Notes under the pieces: generated by a model | Seen by the model: only the letters and a program-made list of their open reading frames with translations | Databases searched by the model: none | What the model was told of the DNA's origin: nothing | Part shown: piece by piece, positions 1-7,367 of the stretch | How positions within the stretch are numbered: the first letter of the stretch is position 1 | Layout: every line of letters starts with the position of its first letter | From: Sinorhizobium terangae | GTDB taxonomy: Bacteria > Pseudomonadota > Alphaproteobacteria > Rhizobiales > Rhizobiaceae | Length of the DNA: 64,000 bases | Direction: 5' to 3' | Assembly (NCBI RefSeq): GCF_029714365.1 | Contig: NZ_CP121660.1 | Span: 1,426,001 to 1,490,000 of the forward strand | Program-made: the position numbers and the translations under genes

Positions 1-285
1 CTTGCGAATGAAGCCGGTGGCCATTGGATACCACGTGTAGTCCAATGGCAGTCCAAGCTTGGACGCCATGAGCTCGGCAATTTTGTTCTCGTACCCTGCG
101 CCCGAGCGATCCGACATCGGCAGATTGGCCGGATCGGCGCAGACACGAAAAGCTGTCTTCGACACCAGATCCGACGTCTGCGCCATTGCCGGACCGATAC
201 GGACGACGGCCAGGACGAGAACGCTGACTGCTGCGGCGACGCTAGTTACTGCCGAGGCACGACTTTTCAGCATCCCGGATCTCAT
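1..285 (-). CDS. xoxJ: XoxJ-like periplasmic binding protein (5' part only)
   Basis: The 95 N-terminal codons are visible and the gene runs off the left edge. The product begins with a signal peptide (hydrophobic stretch about residues 12-30, cleavage near PAMAQ). It continues with the start of a solute-binding-like fold (FRVCADPANLPMS, then GYENKIAELMASKLG). This matches the quinoprotein-dehydrogenase-associated family to which MxaJ/XoxJ belong, which is thought to help mature or activate XoxF in the periplasm. The start at 285 has a GGAAG-type ribosome site; an in-frame ATG at 273 is the alternative. The gene overlaps the end of xoxG by about 40 bases, so translation is probably coupled. 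Family is fairly certain from position and the N-terminal motif; exact role is inferred. Confidence 0.85.
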   Translation of the reverse strand, partial: MRSGMLKSRASAVTSVAAAVSVLVLAVVRIGPAMAQTSDLVSKTAFRVCADPANLPMSDRSGAGYENKIAELMASKLGLPLDYTWYPMATGFIRK

Positions 286-778
286 CCGATTTCGCTTCCT
301 TCTTGGCCGGGCGTCCCCGCGGCAAGGCACCGGAGCCACGCGCTTTCAAATAGGTATAGATGTCGTCGAGATAACACATGACATTGGCGTTCTCGCCGAA
401 TGCGGGCATCACCGAGTGCTCGGCCACGTTCACCTTCTTGCGTCCGTTCGTGACGACTTCGAGGAAGGCGTAGTAGTCCAGATTTATCGCGGAGTTCTTC
501 AAGGCTGGCGCGTAGCTCGAGCCCTCGCCCTCCGGGCCATGACAGACGTGGCATTCGGAATGATAGCGGCGGAAGCCCGAATAGGTCATCCAGTCAACCG
601 TGCCATCCTTGGCGATATTGAAGGTCGGAACGTCATCGGCGGTATAGTACCGCCCGTTCTCGCTGCGGACGGCGGTGATGTTGTCCTTTGGCGCCGACGC
701 ATCTTCCGCGCCTGCGGGGCCGGCAAAAAGCGTCAATGCGGAAAGGATCAACGGTATCGCGTGTCTGGTTCTGGTCAT
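242..778 (-). CDS. xoxG: XoxG-type c-type cytochrome, electron acceptor of XoxF
   Basis: A 178-residue exported monohaem cytochrome. A signal peptide covers about residues 1-24. The haem site CHVCH lies at 76-80, and M124 in VMPAFG is the likely axial ligand. This is the cytochrome cL/XoxG type that takes electrons from PQQH2 in methanol dehydrogenase. The reading frame extends upstream to 946, but the start at 778 is preferred because it has an AAGGA ribosome site and opens directly into the signal peptide. It lies 76 bases after xoxF and overlaps xoxJ. The C-terminal tail (about 155-178) is charged and of low complexity. Pairing with XoxF is inferred from gene order. Confidence 0.9.
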   Translation of the reverse strand: MTRTRHAIPLILSALTLFAGPAGAEDASAPKDNITAVRSENGRYYTADDVPTFNIAKDGTVDWMTYSGFRRYHSECHVCHGPEGEGSSYAPALKNSAINLDYYAFLEVVTNGRKKVNVAEHSVMPAFGENANVMCYLDDIYTYLKARGSGALPRGRPAKKEAKSDEIRDAEKSCLGSN

Positions 779-854
779 CTTATGTCCTTTTAGGCGGGGA
801 CGAATGGACGCGAGCTTCACTGCCCGCGCCCATTCCCTGGCGAGGATTGCCGCT

Positions 855-2660
855 TCAATCCGGCAGCTTGAACACGGTGAGCGTGCCGCCGAGCGCGGTG
901 TAGTTGCTGAGGGCCGCATAGCCGCCGACTGCTCCGAGACCCTCATTCGGGTTGGTCAGGCCCGCTGCCAGACCAATGCCGGCCCAGCCGCCGACACCCG
1001 AGAGCACGGCGACGTACTGCTTGCCGTCACGGGCGTAGGTCATCACGTTGCCGATCACCCCGGAAGGCGTCTTGAAGCGATAGAGCTCCTTGCCTGTCGC
1101 GGCATCGACCGCCTTCAGATAGCCCTCGAGCGTTCCGTAGAAGACCACGTCACCGGCTGTCGCCAGAGCGCCCGACCAGACGGAGAAGGGTTCCGGCAGG
1201 GACCACTTGATCTTGCCTTCCTTGTTGTCCCAGGCAATGAAATTGCCCATGCCGCCATGGCTGTCAGCCGCCGGATACATCGATAGCGTCGCCCCGACAT
1301 AGGGCTGACCGGCGGTGTAGTTTACCCGGAACGGTTCGTAGTCCATGCAGACATGGTTGGTGGGCACGTAGAACAGTTCAGTCTTCGGCGAATAGGCCGC
1401 GGGCTGCTGGTCCTTGGTTCCGAGCGCCGCCGGGCAGATACCAGTCGAGTTGGTGTCCTCGCCATTCTGCTCGGTCGAAAACTGCGCCACTACCTGCGGT
1501 CGACCGTACTGGTCGGACTTCGGATCCATGACCACTTCGCTCGCCCAGTTGACCTTGGGATCGAACTTTTCCGCCACCAGCAATTCGCCGGTGACACGGT
1601 CCATCGTATAGCTGAAGCCGTTGCGGTCGAAGTGGGTCAACAGCTTGCGATCCTTGCCGTCGATCTGCTGGTCGGTCAGGATCATCTCATTGACGCCGTC
1701 ATAGTCCCATTCGTCGTGGGGCGTCATCTGGTAAACCCATTTGGCCATGCCGGTATCGACGTCGCGCGCCCAGATGGTCATCGACCAGCGGTTGTCGCCG
1801 GGCCGCTGGGTCGGGTTCCAGGTCGAGGGGTTACCCGATCCGTAATACATGAGGTTCAGTTCGGGATCATAGGCATACCAGCCCCAGGTGGTGCCACCGC
1901 CGATCTTCCACTGATCGCCTTCCCAGGTGGCGGTGCCCGAGTCCTTGCCGACCGGCTTGCCGAGGTGCGTGGTCTTTTCTGGATCCATCAGCGTATCGCT
2001 GTCCGGGCCCATGGAATAACCGCGCCACAGGAGCTTGCCATCCGCCATCGAATAGGCCGTCACGGAGCCGCGCACGCCGAATTCGCCGCCGGAGATGCCG
2101 ACGAGCACTTTGTCCTTCACCGGCATGACGGTGGCGGTGTTTGTCTCGCCCTTGGAGGGATCGCCGTTCTTGACGCTCCAGATGACCTTGCCGGTCTTGG
2201 CGTCGAGCGCCACGACCGTTGTGTCGGCCTGATGCAGGAAGATCTTGTTATCCGCATAGGCCACGCCCCGATTGACGGTGTCGCAACACATCACGGGAAT
2301 GACGTTCGGATCCTGCTTTGGTTCGTATTTCCAGAGGATCTGGCCGTCTTTCTTGAGATCCAGCGCGTAGACCGTGTTCGGGAACGGCGTATGGACATAC
2401 ATGATGTCGCCGATGACGAGCGGCGCACCTTCGTGACCGCGCAACACGCCGGTCGAGAAAGTCCATGCCACCTGCAGTTTCCCGACATTGTCCTTGTTGA
2501 TCTGGTCAAGCTTCGAGTAGCGCAGATTGGCGTAGTCGCCGGTCTGGATAGCCCATTGATTGGGATCGTCGATAAGCTTCTGCAATTCCGAGTTGGCGAG
2601 AGCGACCTGCGCGCTGCCGCCTATCGACATGATGGCAAGCAATGTAAGAAGTCGTTTCAT
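855..2660 (-). CDS. xoxF: Lanthanide-dependent PQQ methanol dehydrogenase XoxF
   Basis: A 601-residue periplasmic quinoprotein, the normal size for the large subunit of methanol dehydrogenase. A signal peptide covers about residues 1-22. Visible landmarks are the vicinal cysteines C125-C126 ([10 protein letters not shown]), E193 (GGEFGVRG), N277 ([10 protein letters not shown]) and the active-site stretch [11 protein letters not shown]. In that stretch D319 is the catalytic base. D321 is the extra aspartate that in XoxF enzymes coordinates a lanthanide; calcium-type MxaF has alanine there. It oxidises methanol to formaldehyde or further, passing electrons to the cytochrome encoded next. The start at 2660 is chosen for its AGGAGG site six bases upstream and the following signal peptide. 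No mxaI-like small subunit is seen. Confidence 0.96.
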   Translation of the reverse strand: MKRLLTLLAIMSIGGSAQVALANSELQKLIDDPNQWAIQTGDYANLRYSKLDQINKDNVGKLQVAWTFSTGVLRGHEGAPLVIGDIMYVHTPFPNTVYALDLKKDGQILWKYEPKQDPNVIPVMCCDTVNRGVAYADNKIFLHQADTTVVALDAKTGKVIWSVKNGDPSKGETNTATVMPVKDKVLVGISGGEFGVRGSVTAYSMADGKLLWRGYSMGPDSDTLMDPEKTTHLGKPVGKDSGTATWEGDQWKIGGGTTWGWYAYDPELNLMYYGSGNPSTWNPTQRPGDNRWSMTIWARDVDTGMAKWVYQMTPHDEWDYDGVNEMILTDQQIDGKDRKLLTHFDRNGFSYTMDRVTGELLVAEKFDPKVNWASEVVMDPKSDQYGRPQVVAQFSTEQNGEDTNSTGICPAALGTKDQQPAAYSPKTELFYVPTNHVCMDYEPFRVNYTAGQPYVGATLSMYPAADSHGGMGNFIAWDNKEGKIKWSLPEPFSVWSGALATAGDVVFYGTLEGYLKAVDAATGKELYRFKTPSGVIGNVMTYARDGKQYVAVLSGVGGWAGIGLAAGLTNPNEGLGAVGGYAALSNYTALGGTLTVFKLPD

Positions 2661-2832
2661 TTCATCCTCCTCTTGAGTGCTGCCGATCAGGGCCATTCAA
2701 CCCGCTCGCCCCGGGAAAACCTCGTGGGTCTCCTCACTTCCCGGTATCGGCCTGCGACACTACCCCCGCCGCTTCAACGAGGCCGGGGCATCTTCCTCAT
2801 GCTTCTGGTATTCGGCTCCTCCTTCGCTTTAG

Positions 2833-2932
2833 TGCGTGTCGCCTGAAAGTGTGCCGCGGCTTCGGGACAACGACATGCATGAAATCAAAGACTTAAAGCG
2901 CATCGCACGGCTCGAAACGAATGCGACGCGCC
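2833..2932. repeat. Rhizobial palindromic intergenic element between cytochrome c and xoxF
   Basis: The 272-base gap between the cytochrome gene and xoxF holds, at its cytochrome end, an imperfect palindrome: GTGTCGCCTGAAAG near 2836 is answered by CTTCGGGACAACGACATGC near 2860-2878. A second block of inverted character follows (GCGCATCGCAC near 2897 against GTGC-type bases near 2920). The sequence resembles the mosaic RIME-like repeats common between Sinorhizobium genes; that resemblance is from memory and was not searched. The rest of the gap (about 2661-2830) is the likely place for a secondary xoxF promoter or mRNA processing site, but no clear promoter boxes were found. Confidence 0.55.
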
Positions 2933-3346
2933 TTAGGGAAACGTTGCCAAATATGCGATCAGATCGGCGCGCTCCTGGTCCTTGCGCAATCCCGCAAAGG
3001 TCATCTTCGTGCCGGGCAAAAAGGCTTTCGGATTGGTCACGAACTCAGCGATCTTGTCAGGGGTCCAGGTCAATCCGCCCTCCGCCGCCTTGGTCATGGC
3101 TGGCGAATAGGAGAACCCTTCGATTTTGCCGGCCGGGCGGTCGACCACACCGGTGAGCAGCGGACCGGTCTTCGATTTGGCATCCGGACCTATCGCATGG
3201 CAGGCCTGACACTTGCGGAACACCGTCTTGCCCGCTGCCGGGTCGCCGGCAGCCGGATCAAGTGCAAGCGCCGGCGCAGCCGAACCTGCGAGAACTCCGC
3301 CAAATACGGCTGCTGCGGTCAGTGCGGTACCAAGTCTGAAAGCCAT
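2933..3346 (-). CDS. Class I c-type cytochrome (c2/c550-like)
   Basis: A 137-residue exported monohaem cytochrome with a signal peptide of about 29 residues. The haem motif CQACH is at 46-50. M115 in PGTKMTFAGL is the sixth ligand, and the C-terminal helix motif ADLIAYLATF is typical of mitochondrial-type cytochromes c. It probably carries electrons from XoxG onward to a terminal oxidase, as cytochrome cH does in methylotrophs. That role is inferred from its place between fghA (14-base gap) and xoxF. An AGGAAG-type site precedes the start. Confidence 0.88.
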   Translation of the reverse strand: MAFRLGTALTAAAVFGGVLAGSAAPALALDPAAGDPAAGKTVFRKCQACHAIGPDAKSKTGPLLTGVVDRPAGKIEGFSYSPAMTKAAEGGLTWTPDKIAEFVTNPKAFLPGTKMTFAGLRKDQERADLIAYLATFP

Positions 3347-3359
3347 GCCTTCCTCTCCC

Positions 3360-4190
3360 TTACGCGGCGTTCAACCGCTCTGCATGCCAGCGCACGTGGT
3401 CTTCGCCGAAGCTCGCCACGAAGTAGTAGCTATGGTCATATCCCGCCTGCATCCTGAGGACGCCGGCCTGGCGCCGCTCGGCCATGAGCCGGGCCATCGC
3501 CTCGGGCTGCAACTGTCCCAGGAACTGGTCTGCCGAGCCCTGATCGATCAGGATGTCGCCCTGCCAGCCGAGTTCGCTGAGGAGCAGGCAAGCGTCGTAC
3601 ATGCCCCAATGGGCCTCGTCGTCGCCGAGATAGGCCGAGAACTGCTTGCGGCCCCAGTCGGACCGGGTCGGATTGAGAATCGGTGCAAAGGCGGAAACCG
3701 AGCGGAACAGCGAAGGATTGCGAAAGGCGATCGTCAGCGCGCCATGACCGCCCATCGAGTGCCCGGTAACACCGTTGATGCCGTTGAGCGGTAATTGCTC
3801 CTGCAGCAGGGCGGGCAATTCCGTGACGATGTAATCATACATCCGGTAGTGCCGTGCCCAGGGCTTCTGCGTCGCGTTGACGTAGAAGCCTGCGCCCTGT
3901 CCGAGATCGTAGGCCTCGTCGTCGGCCACCCCTTCGCCGCGCGGCGAGGTATCGGGGAAGACCAGCGCCAGCCCCTCTTCCGCCGCGTGCCGCTGCAAGC
4001 CCGCCTTGATCATGGCGTTCTCATGGGTACAGGTCAGCCCCGAGAGATACCACAGCAGCGGGACCGGACGCGTCCGCGCCTGCGGCGGCAGATAGAGGCC
4101 GAAGGTCATCTCGACACCGCAGACCTCGGACAGGTGCCGGTAAACCGACTGCGTCCCGCCAAAGCATTGATTTTGCGTTACCAGTTCCAT
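3360..4190 (-). CDS. fghA: S-formylglutathione hydrolase
   Basis: A 276-residue cytoplasmic esterase of the esterase D family, normal in length. The catalytic triad can be placed at S145 (GHSMGGHG), D221 (GSADQFL) and H253 (GYDHSYYF). It hydrolyses S-formylglutathione to formate and glutathione, the second step of glutathione-linked formaldehyde oxidation. The frame is open far upstream, but that part lies antiparallel to codons of adhC and is not protein-like. The ATG at 4190, eight bases after the adhC stop, begins MELVTQNQCFGG as in the family. It is co-transcribed with adhC and the xox genes. Confidence 0.95.
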   Translation of the reverse strand: MELVTQNQCFGGTQSVYRHLSEVCGVEMTFGLYLPPQARTRPVPLLWYLSGLTCTHENAMIKAGLQRHAAEEGLALVFPDTSPRGEGVADDEAYDLGQGAGFYVNATQKPWARHYRMYDYIVTELPALLQEQLPLNGINGVTGHSMGGHGALTIAFRNPSLFRSVSAFAPILNPTRSDWGRKQFSAYLGDDEAHWGMYDACLLLSELGWQGDILIDQGSADQFLGQLQPEAMARLMAERRQAGVLRMQAGYDHSYYFVASFGEDHVRWHAERLNAA

Positions 4191-4198
4191 GTTCACGC

Positions 4199-5326
4199 TC
4201 AGTAGACGACGACCGAGCGAATGCTTTCGCCGGAATGCATCAGTTCGAAGCCCTTGTTGATGTCGTCGAGCGGCAGCGTGTGGGTGATCATCGGATCGAT
4301 CTGGATCTTGCCCTCCATGTACCAGTCGACGATCTTCGGCACGTCGGTGCGCCCGCGCGCGCCGCCGAAGGCGGTGCCCATCCAGGTGCGGCCGGTGACC
4401 AGCTGGAACGGCCGGGTCGCAATCTCCTGGCCGGCGCCGGCCACCCCGATGATCACCGACTTGCCCCAGCCGCGATGCGAGGCCTCGAGTGCCTGGCGCA
4501 TCACCTTGACATTGCCGGTGCAGTCGAAGGTGTAGTCGGCGCCGCCGATCTGGTCGGCGCCGCGCTTGGTCATGTTGACGAGATAAGGCACGATGTCGTC
4601 GCCGACCTCCTTCGGATTGACGAAGTGGGTCATGCCGAACTTCTCGCCCCAGGGCTTCTTGTCGTTGTTCAAATCGACGCCGATGATCATGTCGGCGCCG
4701 GCAAGCCTGAGCCCCTGGATGACGTTGAGACCGATGCCGCCGAGACCGAAGACGATCGCCGTCGATCCCATCTCGACCTTGGCGGTGTTGATCACCGCGC
4801 CAATGCCGGTGGTGACGCCGCAGCCGATGTAGCAGATCTTGTCGAACGGGGCGTCCGGATTGACCTTGGCGACGGCGATCTCCGGCAAAACGGTGAAGTT
4901 CGCAAAGGTCGAGCAGCCCATATAGTGGTGCAGCTTCTCCCCGTTGAGCGAAAACCGCGAGGTGCCGTCCGGCATGACGCCCTGGCCCTGGGTGGCGCGG
5001 ATGGCGGTGCACAGATTGGTCTTGCGGCTGAGGCAGGACGGGCAGGCGCGGCATTCCGGGGTGTAGAGCGGAATGACATGGTCGCCCTTCTTCACGCTGG
5101 TGACGCCGGGGCCGACGTCGACGACGATGCCGGCGCCCTCGTGGCCGAGGATTGCCGGAAACAGCCCTTCCGGGTCGGCACCGGAGAGGGTGAAATCATC
5201 GGTGTGGCAGATGCCGGTCGCCTTCACCTCGACCAGCACCTCGCCGGCGCGGGGGCCTTCGAGCTCGACTTCGGTCACAACAAGGGGTTTTCCGGCTTCA
5301 ACAGCCAGAGCAGCGCGAGTGCGCAT
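4199..5326 (-). CDS. adhC: S-(hydroxymethyl)glutathione dehydrogenase, class III alcohol dehydrogenase
   Basis: A 375-residue zinc- and NAD-dependent enzyme (also called FrmA, FlhA or GSH-FDH). Catalytic zinc ligands are C40 (GICHTD), H62 (GHEGAG) and C169 (GCGVTTG). The structural zinc site is C92, C95, C98 and C106. The Rossmann motif GLGGIG is near 194-199. It oxidises the adduct of formaldehyde and glutathione to S-formylglutathione, which FghA then hydrolyses. It is the first gene of the minus-strand methanol operon, with a GGAGG site five bases before the ATG, so its promoter in 5327-5497 probably drives the whole group. Confidence 0.96.
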   Translation of the reverse strand: MRTRAALAVEAGKPLVVTEVELEGPRAGEVLVEVKATGICHTDDFTLSGADPEGLFPAILGHEGAGIVVDVGPGVTSVKKGDHVIPLYTPECRACPSCLSRKTNLCTAIRATQGQGVMPDGTSRFSLNGEKLHHYMGCSTFANFTVLPEIAVAKVNPDAPFDKICYIGCGVTTGIGAVINTAKVEMGSTAIVFGLGGIGLNVIQGLRLAGADMIIGVDLNNDKKPWGEKFGMTHFVNPKEVGDDIVPYLVNMTKRGADQIGGADYTFDCTGNVKVMRQALEASHRGWGKSVIIGVAGAGQEIATRPFQLVTGRTWMGTAFGGARGRTDVPKIVDWYMEGKIQIDPMITHTLPLDDINKGFELMHSGESIRSVVVY

Positions 5327-5497
5327 CGATGCCTCCGATAACTGCGTTCTGTAAGGATGGCCTTATGTGGCCTTGTACACAGATTACAGACGCGCCACGG
5401 CGCAAAGACAATTGCGACCTTAGTGTGTAAAACGCGACCTTTGGCTTCTCTCTTGGTCAGCCTATACTGACGCTCGTTCGAGCAGGGGGGACCGAAG
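5327..5497. promoter_or_regulatory. Divergent promoter region of the methanol operon with paired GCGACCT repeats
   Basis: This 171-base gap separates adhC from a divergent gene for an exported protein. It carries a direct repeat GCGACCT at 5414-5420 and 5434-5440. The copies are exactly 20 bases apart, which puts them on one face of the helix, as in tandem response-regulator sites. A second motif, GGCCTTATGTGGCCTT near 5358-5373, contains two GGCCTT copies ten bases apart. Convincing -35/-10 boxes were not found. A link to the regulator encoded at 10823-11512 is only a suggestion. Confidence 0.4.
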
Positions 5498-6103
5498 ATG
5501 AGAGCCGCCAGTTATGCGTTCAGTCTGGCACTTTGCCTGACGCAAGCTCCCGGTTTTGCAGGCGCTGCCGACTTTTCCGATCCCGACTGGCCATGTATCC
5601 AGCGCAAGGTCGAGAACCTTTCGCCGAGCCTGATGTGGCCCGAGCCGATAGCGCCCATGGCGCTTGCTCCCGCGGCAAAGGAACTCGTGGAGGTCGTGTC
5701 GCCTCGCCGGGTTACGCTCGAAGAGGCAGAGGCCCATGTCCGGGCCTTCGTCGAGAAGAACGCCCCCGTCGACGGCCAACTGCTCGGCAATATCTTCCTC
5801 GCCGTATTCGATAAAATCGCCGACACGCGACAACGGCTGATCGCCGGGATTGCCCGCTACTCCCGCAGCCAGATCGCGCTCTCCTCCCGGATCGACGGCA
5901 GCCGCGTCGAGATGGCCAAGCTTACGCACGAGAAAAATCCGGATTTCGACCGTATCGACAAGCTGGAGGAACAGATCGACTGGGACGAGCGCATCTACCG
6001 CGAACGCGCGCAGGCGCTCACCTATGTCTGCGAAACGCCGGTGCTTCTGGAGAAGCGCGCCTATGCCATTGCCCAGATCCTGCTCAAGCAGATGCCGGAT
6101 TGA
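5498..6103 (+). CDS. Exported protein of unknown function, 201 aa
   Basis: A signal peptide covers about residues 1-23 (cleavage near GAGAAD), so the product is probably periplasmic. The mature part starts DFSDPDWPCIQRKV and is mostly helical. The charged stretch at about 130-170 (EKNPDFDRIDKLEEQIDWD) could form a short coiled coil. Two cysteines, C33 and C178 (YVCETP), could form a disulfide. I do not recognise the family. It is divergent from adhC, sharing its control region, and convergent with two other exported proteins, so a part in methanol oxidation or its sensing is plausible. The start is preceded by a G-rich stretch that may serve as ribosome site. Confidence 0.75.
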   Translation: MRAASYAFSLALCLTQAPGFAGAADFSDPDWPCIQRKVENLSPSLMWPEPIAPMALAPAAKELVEVVSPRRVTLEEAEAHVRAFVEKNAPVDGQLLGNIFLAVFDKIADTRQRLIAGIARYSRSQIALSSRIDGSRVEMAKLTHEKNPDFDRIDKLEEQIDWDERIYRERAQALTYVCETPVLLEKRAYAIAQILLKQMPD

Positions 6104-6170
6104 ACCACATCTCTTTACGTAGACACACCGGCTTGTGCGGCTTGAAGCGAGCGAACAGACGCCATCGGAA

Positions 6171-6524
6171 TCAGAAACACAGCATCTCCGCCTCTGCCTG
6201 GGCGCGTCTCAGGTCGGCCACCATCGTGCGCGGCATAGCCGCCGACTTGAACATGGCCGTCTGTTCACCGCCCACCTGCTGGAGAGACAGCACGGTCTCG
6301 GCCTGGACGTACTTGTCATAGGGCAAAATGGAAGCGATCACATCGATCGAGCAGGCACATTTGCCCAATGCCGCCCGGCTCTGACCGTTGGTCGCCATGC
6401 AACCGAACACATAGTCGGCGCGCGCCTCGGTCGGATAGTCGTTCAGGCGCTCCGAGATGCTTTGTCCGCTTGCCGGCACCGCGGCTGCTACAATTGCCAG
6501 CGCGGATAGAGTCCCCCGTATCAT
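6171..6524 (-). CDS. Small exported protein with conserved cysteines, unknown function
   Basis: A 117-residue product with a signal peptide (about residues 1-20, ending ASGQS). The mature part contains FGCMATNGQ, KCACSID and a C-terminal EMLCF, giving four cysteines in a small periplasmic protein: disulfides or a metal site are possible. Its ATG overlaps the stop of the preceding gene (ATGA at 6521-6524), so the two are translationally coupled. I cannot name a family. The location beside PQQ-dehydrogenase genes and the NahK-like kinase suggests an accessory role in quinoprotein metabolism. Confidence 0.75.
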   Translation of the reverse strand: MIRGTLSALAIVAAAVPASGQSISERLNDYPTEARADYVFGCMATNGQSRAALGKCACSIDVIASILPYDKYVQAETVLSLQQVGGEQTAMFKSAAMPRTMVADLRRAQAEAEMLCF

Positions 6525-7198
6525 GGCTGTTCCTCCCCCGCCTGTTTCAGGGTAATCGCGTTGGTATATCCGGCCTCTGCCCCGCCAGCGGCCGCCGGCA
6601 CGGTGGCAACCAGCGAATAGTACCAGCCAGGAATGTCTTCCGAGACGGTGACGGCAAGCGCCAGCTCGGCAAATCGGCCCATCTTCTCGCGCGCCTTGTC
6701 ATTCGTGAACGGCCGTATCGTCACCTCCCGCGCGGCGACGTCGCGGTTCTGGTAGTGGACCGATACGGGCACGACGTCTGCATCCCGCAGCAGGGCCTCC
6801 TTGATCCGGTTGCGCATATAGAAGGGGCTGCCGCCCGATTGCGCGGCGATGTCGGCAAGCACGCTCTCAAGGAAGTACATGATCAGGGGATTGCCGACCG
6901 AAGCCGGATAATTGCCGAGCGCGCGGGATCGGGTACCCTGATGGAGCGTCATGGCGACATTGCCATCGGGCTTGATCTTCAGGCCAATGCCGAAGCTGCC
7001 GGCGGCCTGCCCGACATCGGTACCGGAGATGACCTTGTCGTAGACAAGTGTGCCCTGCCCGGTTTCGCTCTCACCCGCCACCGCCTCAAACCCCTTCAGT
7101 GCCGTCGAGCGGAAGAGAAGCTCATAAGTTTCGGCTGCCGCGGCCGGCCCGTGGCCTATTCCAAGCAGGAACAGAGCGAAAAGGAGAAGAAGACGCAT
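6521..7198 (-). CDS. Exported protein of unknown function, 225 aa
   Basis: A signal peptide of about 22 residues (RLLLLFALFLLGIG...AAAAE) is followed by a beta-rich domain. The segment YELLFRSTALKGFEAVAGES suggests a periplasmic beta-sandwich or jelly-roll fold. No catalytic motif is visible. The ATG at 7198 has GGAGG six bases upstream; the adjoining GTG at 7201 is too close to it. The gene is coupled to the following small cysteine protein and lies 169 bases after the kinase gene, with a hairpin repeat in the gap. Function unknown. Confidence 0.75.
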   Translation of the reverse strand: MRLLLLFALFLLGIGHGPAAAAETYELLFRSTALKGFEAVAGESETGQGTLVYDKVISGTDVGQAAGSFGIGLKIKPDGNVAMTLHQGTRSRALGNYPASVGNPLIMYFLESVLADIAAQSGGSPFYMRNRIKEALLRDADVVPVSVHYQNRDVAAREVTIRPFTNDKAREKMGRFAELALAVTVSEDIPGWYYSLVATVPAAAGGAEAGYTNAITLKQAGEEQP

Positions 7199-7253
7199 CA
7201 CAGACCTCCCGTCCTACAGCGTCGCGCCTTGCCGGAGACGCGACACTGTGGCG

Positions 7254-7297
7254 CTACAGCGCCGCGCGTCTAATGAGACGCGCAAAGGGCGCTGTAG
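7254..7297. repeat. Hairpin repeat, copy 1 of a rhizobial intergenic family
   Basis: The outer arms CTACAGCGCC (7254-7263) and GGCGCTGTAG (7288-7297) are a perfect 10-base inverted repeat. They enclose an inner perfect hairpin, GCGCGTCT (7264-7271) and AGACGCGC (7276-7283). A weaker hairpin with GTCGCG/CGCGAC arms lies just left, at about 7219-7245. Related sequences occur at 31436-31540 and 40975-41081. Placed between kinase and exported-protein genes of the same strand, it may trim or stabilise the transcript. Confidence 0.7.
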
Positions 7298-7367
7298 AGT
7301 ATGAGTTTCTGCATGAGCCTAGCAAGGCCTGCGGCAAAGTCACCGGAGACCTTTGTCGGTGTTTGTT

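Noticed and set aside
1353..2846. Long open frame (497 codons) on the plus strand across xoxF
   Set aside because: It is antisense to a full quinoprotein gene with all active-site motifs; GC-rich third positions keep the opposite frame open.
4191..5054. N-terminal extension of the S-formylglutathione hydrolase frame
   Set aside because: The extension is arginine/histidine-rich, lies inside adhC on the same strand in another frame, and the true start at 4190 matches family N-termini.
4235..5341. Open frame of 368 codons on the plus strand across adhC
   Set aside because: Antisense shadow of the zinc dehydrogenase; the composition is arginine/aspartate/glycine-rich and resembles no family.
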